A stretch of 64,000 bases of DNA from Setophaga petechia (lineage: Eukaryota > Chordata > Aves > Passeriformes > Parulidae). The position numbers and the translations under genes were made by a program. Every line of letters begins with the position of its first letter. Position 1 is the first letter of the stretch. Location: assembly GCA_024362935.1 (NCBI GenBank), contig JANCRA010000011.1, positions 1 to 64,000 of the forward strand, given 5' to 3'. This document shows positions 50,301-62,900 of this stretch, piece after piece. Below the pieces are notes generated by a model, which saw nothing but the letters and a program-made list of their open reading frames with translations, had not been told where the DNA came from and searched no databases.

Positions 50301-52392
50301 TCTTTGGGTTCCTGTTAGATAATTCAAAGAAGAAGTTGTTTTCCACTAATTAAGGAGGAAATTTAGTGAAGTTGATGTGCGGAAGATCAAGAAAACCTTT
50401 ACTTGTACTGAAAAACATTGCCATGAACTACCATACTTCATGAATGGATGATAGGAAGGCCAAATATAAGTATTTTATTTCTAGCTGTGGTTAGACAAAA
50501 TATGGATAAATCTTTATTACACTGAACTACTGGGAATTTAAAGATTTTTCACATCTCCAAGGAGTTTAGAATTAGAGATATGATGAAAGTTTTTCAAAAA
50601 AGTATGATTATGAAGCTTACTCTAAAAATCCTGGAATTTTGCCATTAATAAAATGAGTAGATTTTGGTGGTAAGAGCACAAAATTATTTAGGATCTTGGA
50701 AGAATCTATCTACATGTAATAATCCATTTTTAAATTTCTCCAAGAAGCTAAAGAAATTCACTAGGCAGGCTCACACTCAGACATAAGTTGTGTCTGAACT
50801 TACTGAATTTACTTCAAGAATAACTGCACATCCACAATTGTGGTGATCCACATGGAAGTACTTTTAGGAGTAATTACTTGCCATCAAGGAGCACATAATC
50901 AGATTCATGGTCTTCTTGTAACAGTGATTGCCTCTGATTCTGCAAACCACCACCAGTTCAAAACTGGAACTCCCTGTAAATCATGGCTATTCTAATCCAA
51001 AAGCTCATCCTGATGCTCGTGTGAAGTCAACAAGGCTGATGCAGCTTTTTCCCTAGTCATTGTTATTCATGCACATTAATTAGCCATTTCAAAACCAGAC
51101 ATTTAAAGAAAGTAGAGAAAATTATAGATTTCACAGAACCATTCAAAGAAACAGAGTCCAACAGAGGGTCAAGCATTAACTTTTGCTGTTAAAAAAAAAA
51201 ACCCAAGCTGTTTTCTAGTTAATTTGTGATCTAAAAATTGTATTACATAGAGAGTTCTCCATTTGTCCTAAAGGCTGAAAAACCTTCAGCATCTCCAGGA
51301 TATAATCATAACCTTTCAGTGCTCTGTGGAATGATTGCTGGATGGTGTGAGATCCTGGTAGAGCTGGACATCTCTGACAGTTGGAAACACCTCTTTCACT
51401 TAAAAGTTTCTTAAGTTTTCTCATATATTTTAGTCCATGACTTCAGAAGAATTAAATAAAAAAAAAAAAAGATGTATCACTTAACTTCATTAATTGTAAT
51501 AGAAAAATTTGTCATAGGGGGAATTTGTATTTGAAAGTTTTACCAATTTTACATATCCAAAGTAAGAAACTATGATGTACGTCTCAGTTTCTCAACAGGA
51601 CAATCACTTTCAAAGCATGCAATGTCCAAGTAGAAAAGAGTATACTTACACTTTTCCAGGTACTCATCTTATGCCTGAGAGCACAGGTCTCTTCAAATGT
51701 ATATACCAATAAAATTGGTTTCAAAGCACTTCCTGTTGTAATGAATACACTTTAGAACAATATTTATTGTTCTGAAATTAAACTGAATTTAAACACTGAA
51801 ATGAATTACATATTGAAGTACTCTAAATCAAAGAAGCAATACAAATTGTCTGGCTAATTCATGCTTTACCAAGATGTAACACTGGAAAATATAATTTGAT
51901 TATATCACCTGATCTTCTACATAAGGCAGGTGTATGGAAGCTAATATTCTTTACAAATAGGCAGAATTGTAACAAATAATACCCACATTGTTTATTTTCT
52001 CCTCACTGGAGCATCCTGCAAGGGCCCTAATTTTAGGCAAAGTTGCATGAGATAGTAATTAGTACTTTTTGTATTGCACCATGAAAGAGATCAATCCTTG
52101 TGGAAATTTTCCATACAGAGACAATGTCACAGCAGTTTTGCTTAAAAAAACTGTACAATTTCTGCCTGGAGGATTGAAGGACCACAATTACAGCCTGAAA
52201 GACATATCCGCTCAAACACTCCTTCAAGCACCTGAAGAGGAGGAATAAACACTAAGTGATTTCAACAGAGCTACACAAGCAGCCTCCTGCCTCTGTTAGC
52301 AATCTTTCGGCTTTTGGGGCTGCACAGGAAAATCCATATCAGGGTATCACTTTTGGAACAGAAAATAACTCTGTTTCTGCTCCCTATTGTTA
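47362..52392. other. Non-coding unique sequence
   Basis: About 5 kb without a supported gene. Small features: direct repeat TGGTGTGCTC x2 near 48310-48330; a 9-bp perfect hairpin GAGGGATAT/ATATCCCTC at 49288-49311; and A runs at about 51190 and 51458-51470. The 100-codon frame at 48410-48712 and the 69-codon minus frame at 51215-51424 have no recognised domain. Confidence 0.5.
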
Positions 52393-53440
52393 TGAGAATT
52401 CACAGAATTCACAGAATCACTAGGTTGGAAGAGACCTTCAAGATCATCGAGTCCAATTCATGCCTCAACACCTAAACTAAATCATGGCACCCAGTGCCAT
52501 ACCCAGTCTTTTTTTAAACACATCCAGGGATGGTGTCACCACCACTTCCCCAGGCAGACACTTCCAGTACTTTATCACTCTTTCCATAAGAAACTTTTTC
52601 CTAATATCCAACCTATATTTCCCTTTGGCACAGTTAAGACTGTGCCCTCTGGTTCTTTCAGTTTCTGCCTGAAGGAAGAGAACGACCCCCATCTTTCAGG
52701 GAGTTGTAGAGAGTAATAGGGTCACTTCTGAGTCTCCTTTTCTCCAGGCTAAACACCCCCAGCTGCCTCAGTTGTTCCTCACAAGGCTTGTGTTCCAAGC
52801 CCCTCACCAGCCTTGCTGCCTCCTCCGATATTCCAACAACAAATTCTCTGCCTGGAGAAGACATGCTTTATTGGCATACCCAGAAATACAACTCCTCTGG
52901 ATGCGCTCAAGCGTCCCAACGTCCTTCCCAAACTGAGGGCCCAGAATTGGACACAGCACTCAAGGTGTGACCTCACCAGTGCCAAGCACAGGGGAAGGAT
53001 GAAAGGATGACCTCCCTGCTCCTGCTGGCCACACTATTCCTGATGCAGGCCAGGATGCCATTGGCCTTCTTGGTCACCAGGGCTCACTGCTGGCTCATTT
53101 TCAGTCTGTGGTCAACCAGCATCCCCAGGTCTCTTTCTGCCTGGGCATTGTCCAGCCACATTGTTCCCAGCCTATAACACGGCAGGGGGTTATTGTGGCC
53201 AAAATGCAGGACTCAGGACTTGGACTTATTAAACTTCATCCTATTAAACTCTGCCCATCCATTCACCCATTCCAGGTCTCTCTGCAGAGCCCTCCTACCT
53301 TCCAACAGATAGACACACGCTCCCAGCTTAGTGTCATCTGCAAAACTACTAATGGAAGACTCAATCCCCTCATCCATGTCATCAATAAAAATATTGAACA
53401 GAACTAGCACCAGCACAGACCCCTGAGGGACACCATTCCT
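52393..53440 (-). mobile_element. CR1 retrotransposon, 5'-truncated, split by a 66-67 bp insert
   Basis: On the minus strand this is the last part of CR1 ORF2 plus the 3' UTR and tail. In sense order: '[15 protein letters not shown]' and FADDTKLG (RT catalytic box FADD, about 53310-53416); [14 protein letters not shown] (about 52940-52980); [20 protein letters not shown] then SLEKRRL (about 52730-52820); YRLDIRKKFLMERV and LPGEVV near the C terminus (about 52530-52620). The element ends in two copies of ATTCTGTG plus ATTCT (about 52395-52415), the diagnostic avian CR1 3' repeat. Frameshifts and stops make it inactive. It is 5'-truncated at about 53440, as most CR1 copies are. By sequence it resembles the CR1 subfamilies common in neoavian birds. 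At 52826-52891 it is interrupted by a foreign segment (separate entry). Confidence 0.93.
52826..52891. repeat. Insert inside CR1, duplicate of 58439-58505
   Basis: The CR1 sense text LERIQR ... AARLVRG is broken between codons by a segment foreign to CR1. Positions 52827-52893 are identical, base for base, to 58439-58505 (67 bp, same orientation). The hexamer CTCCTC occurs on both sides of the insert (52820-52825 and 52892-52897), consistent with a 6-bp target-site duplication or microhomology. Removing the insert and one hexamer restores a normal CR1 reading. The insert therefore arrived after the CR1. Confidence 0.9.
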
Positions 53441-53459
53441 TGCCTCAGTAAGCTGAGCT

Positions 53460-53486
53460 ATAAACAGCTATGGGATAGCTGTTTAT
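53460..53486. repeat. Perfect 12-bp hairpin at the CR1 5' edge
   Basis: ATAAACAGCTAT, loop GGG, ATAGCTGTTTAT. It begins about 20 bp outside the point where CR1 similarity stops. Confidence 0.9.
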
Positions 53487-56400
53487 TTTCTCTGAGAAAA
53501 ACTGTGTATCATCCCAAAATTTCTCTATTACAAAAAAATCTCCAATGACTATTATGGTAGTACCACACCTATTACAGCAACATCATTCTCCTGCACTTGT
53601 AACTTCCCAGTTGGTAAACACTTAGTGAGGAGATATTTACATTAAAAGCCTTGTAAAGTGAAGAGAATGAATTTTGAATAGGCTAGAGTTTCTCAAGATG
53701 GGACTGGGATGGAGTACCTTTTCTGAGCATTTAAAATCATCCCTCTATCTTAACAAAGTGTGTCTCTGCACCATAGAAAAAACATTGGAAGAGTGAACAG
53801 TTTTCAGAGCTTGGCATATTTAGAGTTTATCAAAATACTAACTTAGTTTTTTACAAAAGCCGATGATGCCAAAACTATCCAGTAGCTGTTTGCATTTGAA
53901 GTCATGCATCAAAAGGAAATTATAGTGTTGAGATGCTGATAAGAACCTGGAGAGCATGGAGCTGACTAGGGAAACCACTGGACAGATTGTAATGCAGTAT
54001 GTCATATCCCAGGTAGGTATCACTACACTGACCTCAAAAGAAGCCACAAAGTTATGAAGCAAAAACTATTTTGAAGGCCATTATGACCCAGTTATTCTCT
54101 GATGTTGAAGTTGTTCTGAACACAGGCTTCTAGGTCTCTGCAAAGAGAATTTCAATGTGAATTAACACCTGTCAAATGATCAGACTTAAAAAATTCTGCT
54201 CTCTAAAGCTTTTCAGAAGTATGTATTTTAAAATACATATCTCAAGGGCAGCAGAAAAACATTTTAATGAATGCTAACATGTTTGTAAACACAATGAAAA
54301 TGGTATTTCCTACTGAGCAGTATAGGATCATTTAAATAAAATATCTGCCTTTGGACATCAGACCCTGCTGGTGATCCCAATACGATTTGTGCTTCATTTT
54401 TCTATTGGAAAACACATCATATATGGACATGTTTTATGAGGACTGATAAAAAGAGAAATCTCTGACACATGCCATCTGTATAGATTTCTCCTTTTTAAAT
54501 CTGTATATCTTAATAAACTTCCAAAATTCATCCCTGAAACTGTGTTGACTTGTTCCAAATGCCTCATGCTAAGAGGTGAATATCAGCATAAGAATTCATT
54601 ATTTTAATAGAACTAGAGTCTGTCAGAGGTAGAAGAACAGAATGCAAATGTCAACATTGCTGGAGGTACCAGCAAACTGATAAAGGCCATTTATTTATAT
54701 GACTATATTTCCAGTAGAACAGTGTCATTTAAATATCTTCAGTCACATTATGTTTATCCTACTTTCTTTATAAAGTAACTTCCACCTAACACCACAACTT
54801 GAGGTACTTACTCAGTAAATACAGAGTTTTCACATGATAAAAATCTTTTGGGGCTAAATCTTGAAAAACCAATTAAAACAGTGAGTAGAGGCAGTGCTGC
54901 ACCCTTCTGCAAGGTTTGAAGACCTTTCGCTCTGAGTAAGTGAGAGCTACAAGTAAGAGAACATGAGCATGTGAAGGTGACCAGAGAACATCCCAAGGCT
55001 CAGACTCCTTGTTTTGGTGGGAACCATAGCCTGAGGACCCAGATGGGTGACCAAGACCCACAGATGCCTGCTGCCATCTGTGTTTTCACCCACCTGCTCT
55101 TAAAGACCTGCTTGTTCTTGCGCAGTCAGTGGATGTTGGGTGGAACAGCACCTCTCTCTGACCCCATATAGGCAGTAGCCATGACTTCCCTAGGTACTGT
55201 AGACACAGCAAAAGGAAGATTTTTCTCCTCTGAGTTTCTTTTCCTCACATCCTACAGCTAGTCCTTCTACAGCACTTCCAGTTTGGATAAATATTTTTTT
55301 AGACAGCAATGTCAGATTTTTGCACAGAGCAACAAAGGAGGCCTTATTAGCGCAGTGTGTGATGGCCCTAATACATTTTTTTCCTCATAAATTCTCTTCT
55401 GTATTTGTCTTCTTCATCACTGCAGATTCCCAGAAGCCTTCAGCCATCCTGTGGTGATCTGGTACACCAGGCCCTCCTCCACTACAGGTTTTTGCAGACG
55501 GTGACCTCTCAGGATAAATTTCTGAACATATTTTTTTTTCCTAATGAAGACCAAGCCAAAACTGACACATCACTTTTGAAATGGTCCTGTGGGACGTGAG
55601 CTGTATGTAGCTATCAAGTAGCTGTGCTTCAAACCACTGTAAATTCATAAACTGCTATAAACTGCCCAATCTATTCAGCTCACTATGTATTTTAATTTAT
55701 CTTTCCTAAAGAAAACTTATGCAGAACTGATTTTTTTTCTTTAATTTCAAAACATTATTTTTATTTTCTATTGAGAATAGCAGGAAGATTTATATATATG
55801 TACTCCCAGCAAACACATCTACCAGTATTTCTATAGCTCATTACTGAGTCTAACGAAGGACTATTCCCATTCACGTCAGTGATATATATTCAGTAGCACA
55901 ATTTCTGACATTTGCAACACTGGATGGATACCGACTAGGAAATTCTAGCTATGTGTGATACAGCACTGAAAAAAATCTGAAGGAACACATTTTTAAACGC
56001 AAGGTCTGAGTGCTGATTGACATGCTTTGTACGATAGTAAAATCTGGCAGGTGCATTAACTTGCATTCCTCTGATCTGTACACATCCACACTTGTCTTCT
56101 TAGGGTACTTGGTAATAAGCTTCTTTAAAGATCCCTGAGTAAGCACTGAAGATAATATCTGGAGTATGTAGCACTCAGTCCTTTTAGAATGGCTTTTTCC
56201 TGCTCCTTTCATTTTCTTAAGAAAATGTCAGTTTAATCATATCTTAATGCTTTGATAATGCGTTTCTTTACATAGCTGTAGAACACTCACTTCAGTGTTT
56301 TAAAAGAATTAATGTAGATGTAAAAATGCCAGTTAAATGAGATTTCTTTCAACGGGCTAACAAAACTGAAGTGCAAGGCTTCAAAACTTGCAAGACACTC

Positions 56401-58438
56401 GCACAGCGACTCAAACGTGCCACAGGAGAGGCCACTCTGTGTTTATCATTGCTGAAGAAATTCTGTCCCCATTTGCAACTTCAGAGAATCTATATACAAG
56501 CTCACCTGCTGTCAAATGCTATATTCAACTTCTTCAGAAAAGTTTATTTCTGATTTCTACCTAGCAGTCCACAAATTTCACCAACCCAGGAACCCCTGTG
56601 GCAGCCCTTCAGTAATAAATATTTGTTTCCAGAGCTAGCCAAACTCATTATACTTGCCAAACTCATTAACCCTGCTACTGCTGAACAAGGTGAAGAATTG
56701 CACCATGTTGCCACTGGCTTGCTCCATACCAACAAGTATGTTACAAACCAGTAACATATTCTGAGCAGGTTGTCATGAAAGAGCAGGCACACCATAGATG
56801 GGGTTGAGGGAAGAGCCCTCAGAGGTAGGCATACATTCTTCAGCTGAGTTCTACTTGGTTCACAGCCTCCAAAAATATATCTCAAACTGCTTGAGTCTCT
56901 AAGCAAAAGTAGCCATGACTTTACCTTTCAATTAATTTCTTCTTACAACTTATTCTCAAATACAAAACTTTCTTGTTCAGTTAAATAAAATTCACTTATT
57001 TACAAAATAAAATTAAATGTGTTGCAATGGCATAGTTAGAACTGGCCCAGGGAGTATTTGTGTTTGGCACTTAACTTAAGAGAATCTGCAGACTTAGGAG
57101 ATTCTACAGAATTCCTTCTTCACAGTTACATTTGGCTATGAAGAGACATCTACTTTTTATTATTGATTTCTAGACTCAGCTCCTCATATAAGTATAATGG
57201 AATGGTTTTGTGATTCTTGTACGTTAGTTGCTAAGATTAAAAGAGGCTTTTTCCTCCAAGAAGAGCACAATTTATGATGTACTGCAATACACATTGCATG
57301 AGATAAATTGACAACTTGCATGTCTTCAGCTGTAATCACTTTCTATAAGTAGAAAATGCTTCTTATTCCCTGTGTGTTTTGCAAAAATTAAATATCTACT
57401 CTGAAATCCAAATGCAATTTGGCAGAACACAACATCAAGTAAGATGATCCTACCTTCAGGTATTTTGTTTGAAATGTCAGCCAACACTCTTCAGTGTTTC
57501 AATTGGCATAGAATAAAACCAAGGAAATCCTTCATCCACACCCATATGACTTTAATGAAATTAATTTAATGGATGAATAAATACATAGGTCTGGAATATT
57601 TGTGGTCTGATATTATTTTAAAAATACTTTTACTACAAATTGGTTTCATATGAATAAAGGTTTGGAGGATATGTCCTTTTTATGCCCTATGTCAGAACAA
57701 GTATGACCAAGGCCAAAATTGTAACAGAAATAATGAAGCACAATTATTCAGAAAGTTCATCTTTCATTTATGCCCTTACCTAAAGCATGTATAGATTAAT
57801 CAATTTTTTTCCAATGATACAGTAGTCTTTGGATGAAGCCCTTACAGAGGCACAAAATTTACAAAGTTACATAGTCGTATAATAAGTGAAAATGTGAGAG
57901 AACCAAGACTTTCTTACCTTACAAACCTTTATCCAGGAGATTTTGAAAAATTCATGTACTATTAAAAAATGTTTAGTATCATTGTTCCAGATTATTATTT
58001 GAGCAAATTGTACTTTTTGGTTTTGCTCCAAGAGGATGTTTCACTTTTGAACTGATGAAATCTTCAGCCATTTATTTTGAGATATGCTGGCTTGATTCCA
58101 GCCCTATTGTTTGACATCATTTTTTGGGCTGTTTCTTGTAACTGTACAGACAAGTCTGTTCTTGCTGCCCCCCATCATCAGGATGGATCCATTTTTTCTT
58201 TGCTTGGTTTATACCAGCGATAGGCAGGGACAGCTAACATCAAGAAGAGCCACTAAAGCCATTACTTCTTTGTGAGCACTAGGTGGGTCACAGCAGCCTA
58301 TTTTGAGGATTAATAATTGGGCTTCCTAAGTAAAAAGTGAAAATGCACAAATCCTTTTAAAACTGAGAATTGGTAACAATTTCAGAATTCAGAATAGAAA
58401 TTGCATTAACGGGGCTTTTGTCTTTGAACTCGAATATA
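53487..58438. other. Non-coding unique sequence
   Basis: No supported gene. It contains two perfect palindromes with no loop: 54230-54249 (20 bp, TATGTATTTTAAAATACATA) and 56210-56227 (18 bp, CATTTTCTTAAGAAAATG). The 120-codon minus frame at 56544-56906 has no recognised domain. A segment at about 55425-55490 is bounded by AG and GT and is open in one frame, but it is far too weak to call an exon. Confidence 0.5.
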
Positions 58439-58505
58439 GATATTCCAACAACAAATTCTCTGCCTGGAGAAGACATGCTTTATTGGCATACCCAGAAATA
58501 CAACT
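58439..58505. repeat. Probable source copy of the 67-bp duplicated segment
   Basis: Identical to 52827-52893. Here the segment sits in otherwise unique sequence with no clear flanking duplication, which suggests it is the donor (or an independent copy from a third locus). On the minus strand it contains AATAAA. No tRNA, snRNA or other RNA family is recognised in it. Confidence 0.85.
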
Positions 58506-59671
58506 TCACTTAGATGAGAAAGAACAAAGCTGAGAAGTGTAATGTAGAATAGCAGACTAAAGAAAATAGAAAGAACTGCTACTGTTGAAACAAAGAAAAT
58601 ACAGAATTTGACACAAAGTCTTTCTAATAAGTAAATTACAGCTCTTAAAGCTGTATCTAGCTGTTCTCCTCATCCTTCTCATGCCTTTAAAACTATGTGA
58701 GATAGTCTGTGATTTTGTTATAAAGAGCTGTGGATAAAAAAACATGAGCTAAAGATACTTAGGGCTCTTGTTTTGTTCTGCTACTAAATATTATGGTTAG
58801 TTCTCATCGAAACAACAGGATGCATTAGGACTGCAGACTTTAAAAGTGGGTCTCAACAAGTCTATGGGACATAAGATGCCTAGAATTAGACTTTAAAAAT
58901 TAATTATTAATTTAGTTTCCCAAATTATTATCTGGGGCTGTATTTGCTTGAAGTAGGTTCACTATGTTCAAATAAAATGAACTCAAACTACCTAATAGAA
59001 GTTCTTTCTTCTGCTGTTGAAAGAAGGTGTCACAGTTTTGACAAAAAAGAGAAATTGCTTTTTTATCAAGTCTAATGAATGCAAAGTCTGGCCTTCCAAA
59101 CTTTATTTGAGCCTTCTTTTCAATTTCTTTTTGTCCTCCAATGAGCCATAAATCATCAATAATTGTGAAGTAGCAAACAATGCATCAGCTAAAGGATGTG
59201 ACCTCTTTATCGTTATGCACCTCTAACACCCATTTTCTTCTTTTGCATGTTGCATTGGCTTTACAATGAACAGGAAATGTGCAGGGCATGGACCACAGCA
59301 TTTGGATTGTGTGTTCTCCCAGTGAAAGGCCAGTCCTGACTGGACTTAATATTGCAAATGCCAATCTTAAAACTAAACAATTATGGATGTTAGTCTATCT
59401 GATTAGCCAAGATTACCTCCAACTGTTTAAGCTTGTAGTATTTCATGATGCATAAAGCTGTCATTATATTTGAATTCTGGGTGTGGATTTGTCACTGTAA
59501 AAGTATCAAAAAGGAATAAAGACACTAGATAATTCAATTAACTCAGTTTTCACCTGCTTCAATTGGAGATCCTGGATCTTCTAAGGAAAATTTCTTAAAG
59601 ACTCTGCAGAGGAGACATGTTTCCCATGGTGAAATTGGGGAAAAACACCTCCTACTGGTAAGTTTTTTATT
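58506..59671. other. Non-coding sequence; possible conserved segment
   Basis: No gene signal. The stretch 59050-59300 is repeat-free, complex sequence with ATGCAT and octamer-like words and could be a conserved element. This is an impression only. Confidence 0.4.
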
Positions 59672-59965
59672 AAGAAAAGGTAGACTGCCAGAAGCTTTTA
59701 AGTATGCATTTATTTGGTCCTTACTCAATAAATCCTCTTCTGACACTAATTTTCTTGTGAAGAAATTATTGTGTGATTGCTAAACCTCCCACTTCTGGGC
59801 AAGATTATTGAAGAGATGATAAATAGCAAGTGCTGCCTAACATCTTTCCCTCTTAATTTTTAGACATCAATCAGTCAGGTTTCAGATTTCTACATGGCAT
59901 CTGAAGGGCATCAGTTTCAGTGACTGAAACACTCCCTATGCCACTAGAACAATGTTCAGTGTCCT
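59672..59965 (+). mobile_element. Ancient L2-type LINE relic (RT domain fragment)
   Basis: Plus-strand translation in shifting frames follows the L2 reverse transcriptase. LPEAFKYAFIWSLLNKSSSD (59685-59744) matches the LPxxxKxAxVxPLLKKPxxD block. After a stop and a frame change, LNLPLLGKIIEEMI (59781-59822) matches the SNLPFLGKxxExxx block. Then DINQSGFR (about 59863-59887) matches xxxQSGFRPGHxTET, followed by TETL (about 59923-59934). These are four blocks in the right order and spacing, interrupted by stops and at least two frameshifts. L2 elements are long extinct in birds and survive only as rare relics, so this is probably the oldest recognisable insertion in the window. No target-site duplication or 3' tail is visible. 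Confidence 0.65.
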
Positions 59966-62900
59966 CACTAATAAATCCAGGTCTCAGTGACCTTCTATCT
60001 TCAATTCCAGAGACTGCCATGTGTTGTTTATTTGACTGCAGAACCTAACTAATGCTAAAAAAAATTAGTTTATCCTTTCTTATGCTGGAGAGGATCCAGA
60101 GGATGGGTTATGATCATTCACTTTTCTTCTTTAGGGGCTTTGCTGGGGCTGCCTCTGAAGTACAGCCCTGACAACCTTAATCCTCTTTTTTTCTGTGCTG
60201 AAGGGAAGACAAACTAGGAAGCAGGAAAGTAATTTAAACAAAACTGGGCAAATTTACAAATGTAGAGCTGATGATATTCCACTTGGCCTCTTTTTTTTCC
60301 AGATTCTGGCCCTGAATTAAATACTGTCAGGTAAAGGTCTTGCTGGCATGGAGGCAATGCTGGTGAAGGAAAGCCTAGTAGCAAACAAATAAAACTCACA
60401 AGCTCTCCACCGAGGAGCAGTATTTTCCTTTACATTTATAAGGGGATATGTGTAGATATGTGGTCATGCCAAATTAAACCTGGGTCTGTTTTCCCAAATG
60501 AAAAGGACCAGGTACATGTTTCTGTTCTGCAGTTAGAACAGAGCAGATGCCACCACTCTCAGCATATTTCTCTTTTGCCAGGGTTACACCAGAGCATGCA
60601 TCACATATGACCTGCTGTGAAATGTTTGTGACATTCACATACAAAACTCAGTGGCCAAAGCACACATAATTGAAAAAAGTTCCTTCCTCTCTCTCTTTCA
60701 AACCCACACATCTACTGCAGTGCTGAGCAGAGCCAACCAAAGCAAGTGGGGCTTGGGCAGTTCAGTGGGCTTGTTCTCTTAGTGTCCTATGTGCAATTCA
60801 GGATGCAATGAAGTAAACAGAGGAGCAAAGGGTGGTATCCACATGGTGGTGGTGGTGTCTAATTAATTCTGGTTTTGAGGCTTCCTCCATCCCTGCCTGG
60901 GAGAAAGCAGAACTATCTGTGCCTGCTCCTAGGAAATGGTTGCTTTTTACTCAGATGTAGCAGCATTAGATGTCTTTGAGGGATGAGGATTGAGGGATGG
61001 AGCCCCTCCCAAGTAAACCCAAAACAGTGACAAGGTAAAATAAGAAATAATGTCAACTAATAAGACCAAAGTTAGAAGCCATGGATTTAAAATCTTACTG
61101 AGAAAAACAAATTCTGAAACAAGTGTTTTTAAGAACCTTGCATCAAAAATATAGATTGCTGCTGTTTCTGCAATGTATTTTATGGACACTAAGCATTTGA
61201 ATAACATTGTGGAGACTGAATTTTCAAATGGCTTTCCACCTTCTCCCTTTCCCCACTGAGGGTGTCCTTTGTGATGAACATTCCCCACTTCTGGGTAATT
61301 ATGTAATATGGCAGTCAGCCACTCACCAGTCTGTCTAAAGTTTCCCTCCTTTCATATCTGGTATACATTAGGATTTTGGAACTCTAAATCCCACTGGAAT
61401 CAATGAACACTGCAGCCTTCCCCTTCCAGCTTCACAAATTCAAATAGTTACAGGAGATAGTTTATATGCAATATGAGGGAGATCTAATAATATGTGTTTA
61501 ATGCAATTGTGAGCCAGTGCCATATATTCTTCAGAGTCTGCACAAGGCATTTCTTGCAGTACCTTGGTCTCTTCATTGCACTACCCAGAGAGATTTAAGG
61601 CATATCACATAATAAGGAACCAGGGAAATAAGTGAATTTGCAAATAAATATGAAAGAGAGTTCACATAGAGTTACAGATATTGAAAAATTATAGATTATT
61701 AAAAACATAAAATAAATTTTTATTTATTTGAATCTCGGTTTCCTCTATTGATACCTCTGTATCATATCACAAAATGATCAAGAATTTACCATAAGAGAAA
61801 TATGAGAGCCCAAAGAGAGCAGCACAGAAAAGCAGACCAAATACCACATGGTCACACAACCTGTAAATTCATGTAAGGCATTTGCACCTATAATTCAACT
61901 TGAGCCAAATCTTAAATTCATCTCTGGACAGAATAAAGTAAAAATACTCTCCTCAGATATTTTGACAAAAATGCTGCTTTGCAGAAATTTTTTCCTAGCA
62001 TTAAATTGTTCTAAAATCATTGGAAACATATTTCAGTAAGAATACTTAAAGGAGACTAGCATAATTGGCTGGAAATATTAATATTATATATTTTTCCTGA
62101 ATAATGAGGGGTTCTTGCAAATAGAAGGTGGTATATCAGATTTACAGAATTCACATAGAAAGCCAAATATAATCATAATTTCATTAAAAATATTGAGCAT
62201 TGTTATGTATTATACTTTGCAATATTCTCTGAAGGGAACTGTAGGAAGCTTCATCACTTCAATCTCTTAAGGCTGGATTAAATAAAACACGTTGGGAGGA
62301 AAAAAAATTGCAACTGGTAGATATGGAAGACTAAACATTTCTAGCAACAGATCTTTTCCATTTCCCATTTGATTTTGGTATATTAACGTGAGAAATACAG
62401 AGAAGCAGAATTATGCATCATCACAGCATAGTGTTACTTTCCACAGATAGAATTTATCTGAAAGATTTTAAAAATCCTGGTGCTACAGCAGGGAAAGCTG
62501 AAGCTGTCAGAAACTAGGCTGAAACCTGAGCACAGTTCAGTGTGTACACAGTTTGCAGTCTGCTTACTCAGATCCACACAGTTGTTAGAAACTGAAAAAG
62601 GATTTGTCTGTTGAAAGTCCTTGATTACTGCAAGAAAATGCAAGGCCACAGCCCCATTTAGCTGCTTCTCTTAAAAATATTGTTGAGCTTTTGAACTGCT
62701 ATTATTAACATGTATTTTTTTGCCCTCTGCAGCAATTATCCAGTGAGCATTTCTGTTGTGGAGAATACATAATAAACACTTCCACAACATGAAAAGCTAT
62801 AGTTTCAAGCCAGTACTCAGTAATAACTCTTTTACTCTAAATAAAATTTTGTATGTATTATTGTCAGATACAGTTTTCTTTTAACAACAAGCTACTGATG

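Noticed and set aside
52484..53407. Plus-strand open frames across the CR1
   Set aside because: They are antisense shadows of the CR1 ORF2, whose RT motifs are on the minus strand.
55425..55490. AG...GT bounded open segment, considered as a coding exon
   Set aside because: Such patterns are common by chance. There is no neighbouring exon or recognisable peptide.
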